Shown here: positions 12,201 through 21,200 of the stretch, piece by piece
Layout: every line of letters begins with the position of its first letter
Position numbering within the stretch: the first letter of the stretch is position 1
Assembly (NCBI GenBank): GCA_038501625.1
Contig: JAZAYU010000200.1
Coordinates: forward strand, 434,001 to 498,000
Length of the DNA stretch: 64,000 nt
Source of the DNA: Corbicula japonica
Taxonomy: Eukaryota; Mollusca; Bivalvia; Venerida; Cyrenidae
Direction: 5' to 3'
The notes under the pieces: model-generated
Databases searched by the model: none
What the model saw: only the letters and a program-made list of their open reading frames with translations
What the model was told of the DNA's origin: nothing
Translations under genes and position numbers: made by a program

Positions 12201-15200
12201 CATGCATTGAGAAATATTTGACATGATACTTAAAGCGGCATAACTTCAATTTAACCCGCTCTTGTATGAAATATTACATGTATTTGGAACTATAGGCACA
12301 AATTTGCAGCATTAGTTCAGGCTAATAAAATTTTAATTTACTAAAATAAATTTGGTCCGCGCGACTAAAAGCGAAAGTAGGATTTCCTAAACGTCACAAA
12401 AATCGAGATCGCGCATAAAGTGGTCTCTTTGTCGGTGCTAAATATAACTCCATTATATTTAGCCTCTTAAAAGTTTGTCAACTATAATTAAAACAATATC
12501 ATTGAAAATCCAATTGGACCTTTTGTGTTCTGTTAGAGAGTTTATATATTGGAGTCTATATGGACAAATATGATTTTTCAATAGTATATTCTTGCTTAAG
12601 TTTAGGGCTGGGGCTTTAAAATTCCAACACATTTACTAGAATATATCTTAGCAATATTTAGTTTCCAGTTTCCAATTTACTGGCAAATCTGCATACATTA
12701 TGTTGCCTACGGCCATTAACAATAACTAAAGACATATGGCCAACACATTTCTCAAACATATACACATGTAAGTAAGTTGCAGTTACAATTACACAAAGCA
12801 AAAAGACAAACAAGCAAAAAACAAACAAAACACAAACAGACACAAAGACAGAAAAGTTGCTTTAAGATTACATAAAAAATAATTTACGAAGCATGTAAAC
12901 TTTTTAGTTTTTCCTTTCTTATGTTCATAGCATTATAAATAAAGTTAGATGTATTTCTGATTTTACGTTGATTTGTGCATGAGAAAATATTAATAAATTT
13001 TTGAATTGTTGGCTAGGACATTATTAATAGGAAGATTTTATTTCATTTATTTCATTTCATTGGGTAGTCAAAGTTAATCAGCAATAAATAACTTAAATTT
13101 GAATTAGAACAAGCTAAGATTTGAATGTTAACAAAGATTTTTGTTATACTGGGATCATGTAACTTTGAAGTCTTATAGCAAATAACAACTGTTAAGTCTG
13201 GGCCTAAGATCACAGAACTGAGATTGGAGACCAATCCCAAATCTCAAGGATCTGATTGGTTGAAATGGTAACCAGTCTCCATTTCAACCAATCAGATCCT
13301 TGATATTTTATCCAGCTCTTCAATCTTAGCAGTCTCGCAAACAGTGTAGATCCAGATCAACCTGCACATCTGTGACTTGTCACCATTTCAACCAATCAGA
13401 TCCTTGAGATTTTATCCTGGTCTCCAATCACAGCAGTCAAATCTCAAGCATCTAATTGGTTAAGATGGTGACAAGTCACAGATGTGCAGTCTGATCTGGA
13501 TCTACACTGTTTGCATGTGCAATAAAATGTGTATATATGAAGGAAAGGGTTAATAACTGGCCTATATTTAGAGAACTGTGATTCTTACCATCTAACTTTG
13601 CTTTGATATCATCTATTGTGTCGTTCAGAATCACCTTTGCAAGATATGAAAAATCCTGAAACATATACGAAACCTATTAAAATCCGGATTACATACGTTT
13701 TCTTTAAATTTGAGAAACTGCACGTTTAAATGTACTTTATTTTTTCGGTTGTCGGTCAAGATTCAAGAATTTTGCATCAGATTAACACATCTTTCTGTTT
13801 AATGTATTGTTTACTTAATTAAAAACAATAATAGGTAATGCTTCTTTTATTTCTGACATCTAACAGCCTTTGACTAGCAGCAGTTCATTTGCAAATTCAA
13901 TATACCCACCCGTTGTTAAAACGAGACTGACCACATCCTGTTTCACCTATGCCGCAGGCTATTCATGCGACGTGTAGTAGTGGTAGTCATGGTATCAGAG
14001 TTGTGAAGTCGATAATTGACAGGTTAACCCTTTCCTTGATATATACGCATTTTTACGCATGTGCAACCAGTGTAGATCCAGATCAGCCAGCACATCCGTG
14101 CAGTCTGATCAGGATCTGCACTGGTCGCATTTTGGTCAGAAATAACCTAATGAATCAACAAGAGTGCCAAACTGACACAAAATACGCCCGTCAAAATGCT
14201 GATCATCAAAGTTGCGTAACGTTCCGATGAAAATTATTCGACTTGGAGAGCAGATACCGCTAATTCAGTTTTTAGACAATTCAAGGGCCATAATTCAGGA
14301 GTGCCTGGGGGGATTTGGCTGGTTATAGAACTTGGTCGAGATATTATGCCCACCAACATATTCAACAAGTTTGATAAAGACCGGATGAAACCTCTGACTT
14401 AGAGAGCATTAACCCTTATTTTGGACAATTCAAGGGCCATAATTCAGGAGTGCATGGGGGGATTTGGCTGTTTATAGAACTTGGTCCAGATATAATGCCC
14501 ACCAACATATTCACCAAGTTTGATAAAGACAGGACAAAAACTCTTTGACTTAGAGAGCGGAAACCCAAATTTTGGACAATTCAAGGGCCATAATTCAGGA
14601 GTGCCTGGGGGGATTTGGCTGGTTATAGAACTTGGTCGAGATATTATGCCCACCAACATATTCACCAAGTTTGATAAAGACCGGATAAAAACTCTTTGAC
14701 TTAGAGAGCGAAAACAGTAATTTTGGACAATTCAAGGGCCATAATTCAGGAGTGCCTGGGGGGATTTGGCTGGTTATAGAACTTGGTCGAGATATTATGC
14801 CCACCAACATATTCACCAAGTTTGATAAAGATCGGATGAAAACTCTTTGACTTAGAGAGCGGAAACCCTGTGGACGCCGCCCGCCCCGCCAACCCACCGC
14901 AGGTGTTCCCATAATACGTCCCGTTTTTCAAAGGGGCGAATAAAAAGCGAACAGTTTAGATCCTGATCAGACAGCACGGATGTGCCGGCTGATCTGGATC
15001 TAAACTGTTTGCCCCAGCAATAAAGGTGTATATATACAGGAAAGGGTTAAAATGAATGAAGACACAACGATATACTTACATCCACAAATTTTTCTATGAA
15101 AACTGGTAAATCCGACGATGTGGCATTCACTGCTTGAACCATAAATCTAGGTGTTTTGACCAGTTGTGATCCACTAATAGGTATACAGAGAGCCATCCCC

Positions 15201-18200
15201 CTACAACATTACGTGTAAACTTATGAAAATAAATTGTATTATAGTTGTCTTCAAATGTAATTATTTATAAACAAGAATGCATAAAATATGCCCACTAACC
15301 AACACTGCCAGTAACATTACATTTTGTGTATTGTGTAATAATATTGTGTAAATTACCACTCTTTAACTGAGGTGCAAAAAAATACTTCAATGATACAAGT
15401 ACTGTTATTGCACCGAGGTGAAACACTGTACCATATGTGTTCAGTAGTACGATGGGGGAATTTTCCTTGGAACCCATCTTATAAGCACAATCTACAAACA
15501 AGGCTTCCAATTTTTATGCAAGATTCAGGAAAACTAGAATTTGGTGTTCTGCCAAAAGCATGTGTTGCCTGCTTGCAAAAAGTTGAAATGTGGGCCTATG
15601 TTTGATCATATTTGATAAAAAGATGTAATTCAAATTGCGTTGCAATACGACAAAATTACTAATTTTAACTGATATCAGTTATTATCTTTAATGTATATTT
15701 CAGTTATAAGCAAAACTAAATTTCAGGCTAAAACCATTCTAAGGAGCACAACTCAAACAGATATTACTTCATTAACTTGATGGGTGTTCAGTTGAACACT
15801 TGTGTCACCCTCTGATACTTTGTCAGAATAAAAAAGCAAAGTACAAAAAGGGGCATAACTCCATCAAATGTGACCTTGACCTATAGAATTTGACAACATC
15901 ATCACTGTGTTGTGATAAGCAACATAATTTTAAAGTTTAATGAAGAAATATTTAGAAATGGCAATGTTATAGCCAATGTTCAGTTTTCATGTCAAAATCT
16001 AAGTACAAAAGGGGGCATAACTACATTAAATGTGACCTTGACCAGGGACTGACAAATCCTTTGCCCGATGCCCGCCGGCAACCAGCTTTGATCTGCCGGG
16101 CCAGTAAAATTTTAAAGAGCTAGTCCGCCGGACCACCATAAAACCTATATATCTTACCGTAATGACCAATCCATTCATTCTACGGAGAATTCCTCAGTTG
16201 AATTTTAAAATAATGCTTTAACTCTTTGATGTTTGTGCTTTACTGTGTTCAATAATAATCAGGATTACATTTTAGAATGGATCGTTTTGTGATACGAAGT
16301 TAAATATTAGATTTGCAGTAAAAAAGGGAGATAATAAGTTTGATTATTAAATTAATTAAAATACAAAATCTCCGCAAATTATTTCGTTTGCGCTAAAATA
16401 TTACTAAATAATATTATATGAATGAAAGAGATGTAAAACAGCAAACATTTTTACAGATTTGTAGTCCGCTATTGTAAAATTAAAAATCATATATTATATA
16501 CTAATCAATTAATCATATTAATGTAAATCATATATCACTAGAAATGAAACATGATAGTTTGTGTGTTCTAGTAACAAAAAACACAAAAAAACTTATTTTT
16601 TCAAACTATTTGCATTTTAGACGGATATTGCCATTTAGTATAGATTATAGTTTATTTGGAGTCTTGTATGAAAATTAAAAGGTCAGGCCCAGCGCTGCAT
16701 TCCATTTTACCCTTTACTTCATTAGCAAATCATTCATAGCATGGCAAAAGAGTTTATATCCAGATCAATGCGCTCATCCGTGTAGTCTGATCACGATCAA
16801 CACTTCTCGCTGTTAGATTCAATAGGTTATTTGTGACCAAAAGAGAAAGTGCAAATACTGATCAGATGACACCTGTATCTAAACTGGTTTCCTATGTGAT
16901 AACAGACGTATCTATGAAATAAATGGTTAAGCAATGTAAGAAGATTATCATCAGCCAAACAAGTGTGCCAAACTGACACAAAATACGCCCGTCAAAATGC
17001 TGATCACCAAAGTTGCGTAACGATCCAATGAAAATTATTCGACTTGGAGAGCAGATACTGCTAATTCAGTTTTTGGACAATTCAAGGGCCAGAATTCAGG
17101 AGTGCCTGGGGGGATTAAGCAGGTTATAGAACCTGGTCGAGATATTATGCCCACCGACATATTCACCAAGTTTGATAAAGACCGGATGAAAACTCTTTGA
17201 CTTAGAGAGCGGAAACAGTTATTTTGGACAATGCAAAGGCCATAATTCAGGAGTGCCTGGGGGGATTTGGCTGGTTAAAGAACTTGGTAGAGATATTATG
17301 CCCACCAACATATTCACCAAGTTTGATAAAGACCGGATGAAAACTCTTTGACTTACAGAGCGTAAACCCTTATTTTGGACAATTCAAGGGCCATAATTCA
17401 GGAGTGCATGGGGGAATTTGGCTGGTTATAGAACTTGGTCGAGATATTATGCCCACCAACATATTCACCAAGTTTGAAAAAGACAGGACAAAAACTCTTT
17501 GACTAAGAGAGCGGAAACCCAAATTTTAAACAATTAAAGGGCCATAATTCAGGAGTGCCTGGGGGGATTTGGCTGGTTATAGAACTTGGTCGAGATATTA
17601 TGCCCACCAACATGTTCACCAAGTTTGATAAAGACCGGATGAAAACTCTTTGACTTAGAGAGCAGAAACAGTAATTTTGAACAATTCAAGGGCCATAATT
17701 CAGGAGTGCCTGGGGGGATTTGGCTGGTTATAGAACTTGGTCGAGATATTATGCCCACCAACATATTCACCAAGTTTGATAAAGACCGGATGAAAACTTT
17801 GACTTATAGAGCGGAAACAGTAATTTTGGACAATTCAAGGGCCATAATTCAGGAGTGCCTGGGGGGATTTGGCTGGTTATAGAACTTGGTCGAGATATTA
17901 TGCCCACCAACATATTCACCAAGTTTGATAAAAACCGGATGAAAACTCTTTGACTTAGAGAGCTGAAACCCTGTGGACGCCGCTGCCCGCCCGCCAACCT
18001 GCCCGCCCGCCGCAGGTGTTCCCATAGTACGTCCCGTTTTTCAAACGGGCGTATAAAAAGTCTGAGCTCAATAATTATTTAAACGATTTTCTTTTCCTCA
18101 GACTTTCTTCAAGTCACGCCTCCTTGAACATTGAAGAAGATCGTCAACGAACTATACATGTTTGACAATAAATGTTCGAACAATATTATAGAGGGAATCG

Positions 18201-21200
18201 ACCTTTAATAAACACATTTCCGACACGCGACTTTATGAGAATTAAGGTTCGAAATATTTGAAAAATACTGCATTGTCATTGGCTTAAAAATAATTTCAAT
18301 TATTATTAAATTATATACACAACAAAAGTAAAAAACAAATGAGACATTCAAGTTTGAATTTTTTTTTGTGCTATGTATAATACAATAATAGACCAACATC
18401 ATGAGGGAATGGAAGTTCTTAAAAATTGCCTAACGAAACAGTGAACTGAGCATATTTTATAATCAGAATACATTTGCATTGATTTATAATGTTTTATTTT
18501 GAAATAGAATGCATTGATGTTTAAGGCAGGTGTGTCCATGTTGTTTGTAATAAAGGATGTACTGTTATTGCTTAACAAACTGTTTTTTTGTACGACTGAC
18601 AATTTTACGCGATTTTCTGGGCAACCAGATAAAAATTTTACCTGCCCAGTGGGCAACAAGAAAATTAAGGAATTTGTCGGTCCCTGCTTGACCTAAAGAA
18701 TTTGGCACCATCGTGCCATTTCTTTGAAAGGGCGACACAAAAACAGATGCATATATCAAGAATTGTGTCAAAAGAACAAATACTTTCCAAGTTATAAGCA
18801 ATTAAGTTTCAGGTAAGGTTAATTGAAATGGGCATAACTAAAGAAAGGTAATACGGTGTTATCACTCTCGGTGTTACAGATGGCGCCTTATGCGGGATGT
18901 GAACTCTTTCAGTGGTTTATAACACTGTGCAAAAATTTATACAATATATAACATATCATTTAGAACACCTCGACAATTATGGCGACCACCATGTACTTCT
19001 GTGATTTTGTAGGAGAAAATCTTATTGGTTCAAATAGTTGTTGATAAAAACAATTTTTTGGCCACTCATCATCAGATCTTGGAAGCCTAATGGTTTTCAG
19101 GAGAAGATTTTAATCAGATTGTCTAATTGGCTAGGTGATAATCTATCTGAAAAAATATATATATAAAAAAATAGAAAATACTACCAAAGTATTCCTGTCA
19201 TGCTTAAAACCAGTACTCCATTGATAATATATTCAAGTGGTTTCTGTTTCCCAATATCATGCATCGTGATTTCACTGCCACATTGACCACAGCAGCATCG
19301 GCAGCAAAAGTATAGTAGTGATATCGGTGGAAGCAGCAATGCACACAGAAGGCCTATCCCAGCTGGAATCAACAGGGCCATTTTTCCCAGCACAAACTGC
19401 AAAATCAGATAATTAGGAATTAATGCTTATTGTAGAAGATTTCGTACCAGCAGCCTATGTAGCTCAATTGGTAAAGCGTCGGCACGGCAAGCCTTAGGTC
19501 CAAAGTTCGAATCCTGGTCAAGACTACTCTATCCGAGACCCAAATCTGCCACATTGGCATAGTGGACATGGAGATTACTTTGGGCAAGCATGTGGCCGAG
19601 GTATTCGACCTGAACCTAGGCAGAACCTTGCAGACATTTGTTAGAAATGTCTCATTTATGTGGGGAGGAAATGCTGTAGATTTCTTACTAACGGCCACGG
19701 TAGCTCAATTGGTAGAGCGTCACACAGTAAACCTGAGGTCCGAGGTTCAAATCCTGGTGGAGACTACTCTTTCCAAGACCCAAATCTGCCATATTTTAAA
19801 GCCTTTACTCCACGCCTTAACACATGAGTGAACAGTGTAGATCCAGATCAGCAAGAGCAACTATGCCATCTGATAAGGATCTGAAATGTTTCCTTTTAAA
19901 TTTATTTTTGATAGGTTTTTTATGAACAAGATGCGACCAGTGCCCAAGATCATAAAACTAAATCTGGAGATCAGTCTCAAATCTCAAGCATCTGATTGGC
20001 TGAAATGGCGACCAGTCGCCATTTCAGCCTATCAGATCCTTGAGATTTGAGACTGATCTCAAAACTTAGTTTTATGATCTTGGGCCCAGTGCAGATCCAG
20101 ATCAGACCACATGGATTATTGTTGGATCTACACTGCTTCTAGGTTGGAAGTAATCTAATGACTCAGTGGACAGTGTAGGTCCTGATACGACAGCATGTAT
20201 GTGCTGGCTGATCTGAACTGCTTATGGGATAACAGATATCCCACATAAAGGATAAAAACTGAGTTTTAGTATGAATAAGAACGTTCGGATATGCAATAGT
20301 AAGAATGATATATGATGACTTCAAGAGTATGAATTAATATGATTTTAATCAAACTAAAACAGATCCACAAGTTCAAATACGGTTAAGTAATGATGTACTA
20401 TGGTTGTTTAATTAATGGTCAACATTTTGAAAATGTTAAAAATTATCACTGATACAAATTCAAGGTATGACTACAGATGCAATACAGAAAGTTCAGACCG
20501 ATACAGATTGCCATGAATGATGCTGGATTGCATTTGGTGTAAAATTATTAACCCACTTGCAAATACTTCAAAAAACAGCATGTATAATATTTTGTAGATG
20601 ACTAACTATATTTATTATACTTATTAACAGGAAAGCCCCAAAACTGTTTTTTTTTTCTTTCTTCTTAAACCACTACCTCTTTCAGCTTCTCCATGTCAAG
20701 ACTACTGCCTTCATACAACATTTGCTCAACAAAACCTGAAAAATAGTGTGACATGTATTTAACAAATTATTTAATATAAGTTCCTGGACAGTAAAACATT
20801 ATTAATTCCTTACTCCATGATAAGCATTTATCACATTAGCAAATTGTGCAGAACCAGATCAGCTGGCACATCTGTGCCTTGTGATCACTATCTGCAATGT
20901 CCACATCTGATATGGTTATTTCTGACCAAGAAGGAAACAGTGTAGATCCTGATCAGTCAGCACACCCTATAAAAAGACCACCCCACTATTAAGACCACTT
21001 TTTCCCAGTCCCATTGATGGTCTTAATAGCAGGGTTTCACTGTACTAGATGTAGAAAACTTCCTAATGTTGTAGTAAGTCATGTGTCTATTTATTATCTA
21101 TTATACACTGCAACTTCGTTATATCGCGATCCGTTATATGGCGATATCCAATATATCGCGCTTGGTCCGTGGATCCCAATTTTTTGTTCATTTACAATGT

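Larger units (their letters stand above)
16043..18686. mobile_element. hAT-like element with CTTGAC duplication
   Basis: Ends CAGGGACTGACAAATCC and GGAATTTGTCGGTCCCTG are inverted. CTTGAC stands on both sides (16037-16042, 18687-18692), and joining the flanks restores GTGACCTTGACCTAAAG, as in the neighbouring monomer at 15875. The element is non-autonomous and carries a family M copy and a Helentron-like element inside. A related right end lies at 38590-38673. Confidence 0.8.
15780..18835. mobile_element. Helentron-like monomers interrupted by a hAT-like element
   Basis: Monomers with GGGGCATAACTCCATCAAAT and GTGACCTTGACCTA stand at 15780-16042 and resume at 18687-18835. The break is filled by the 2.6-kb hAT-like element. 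Outer ends were not located. Confidence 0.6.

Noticed and set aside
19451..19793. Two functional tRNA genes
   Set aside because: Boxes A and B are present, but acceptor and anticodon stems pair poorly, and both share a non-tRNA tail, as SINEs do.
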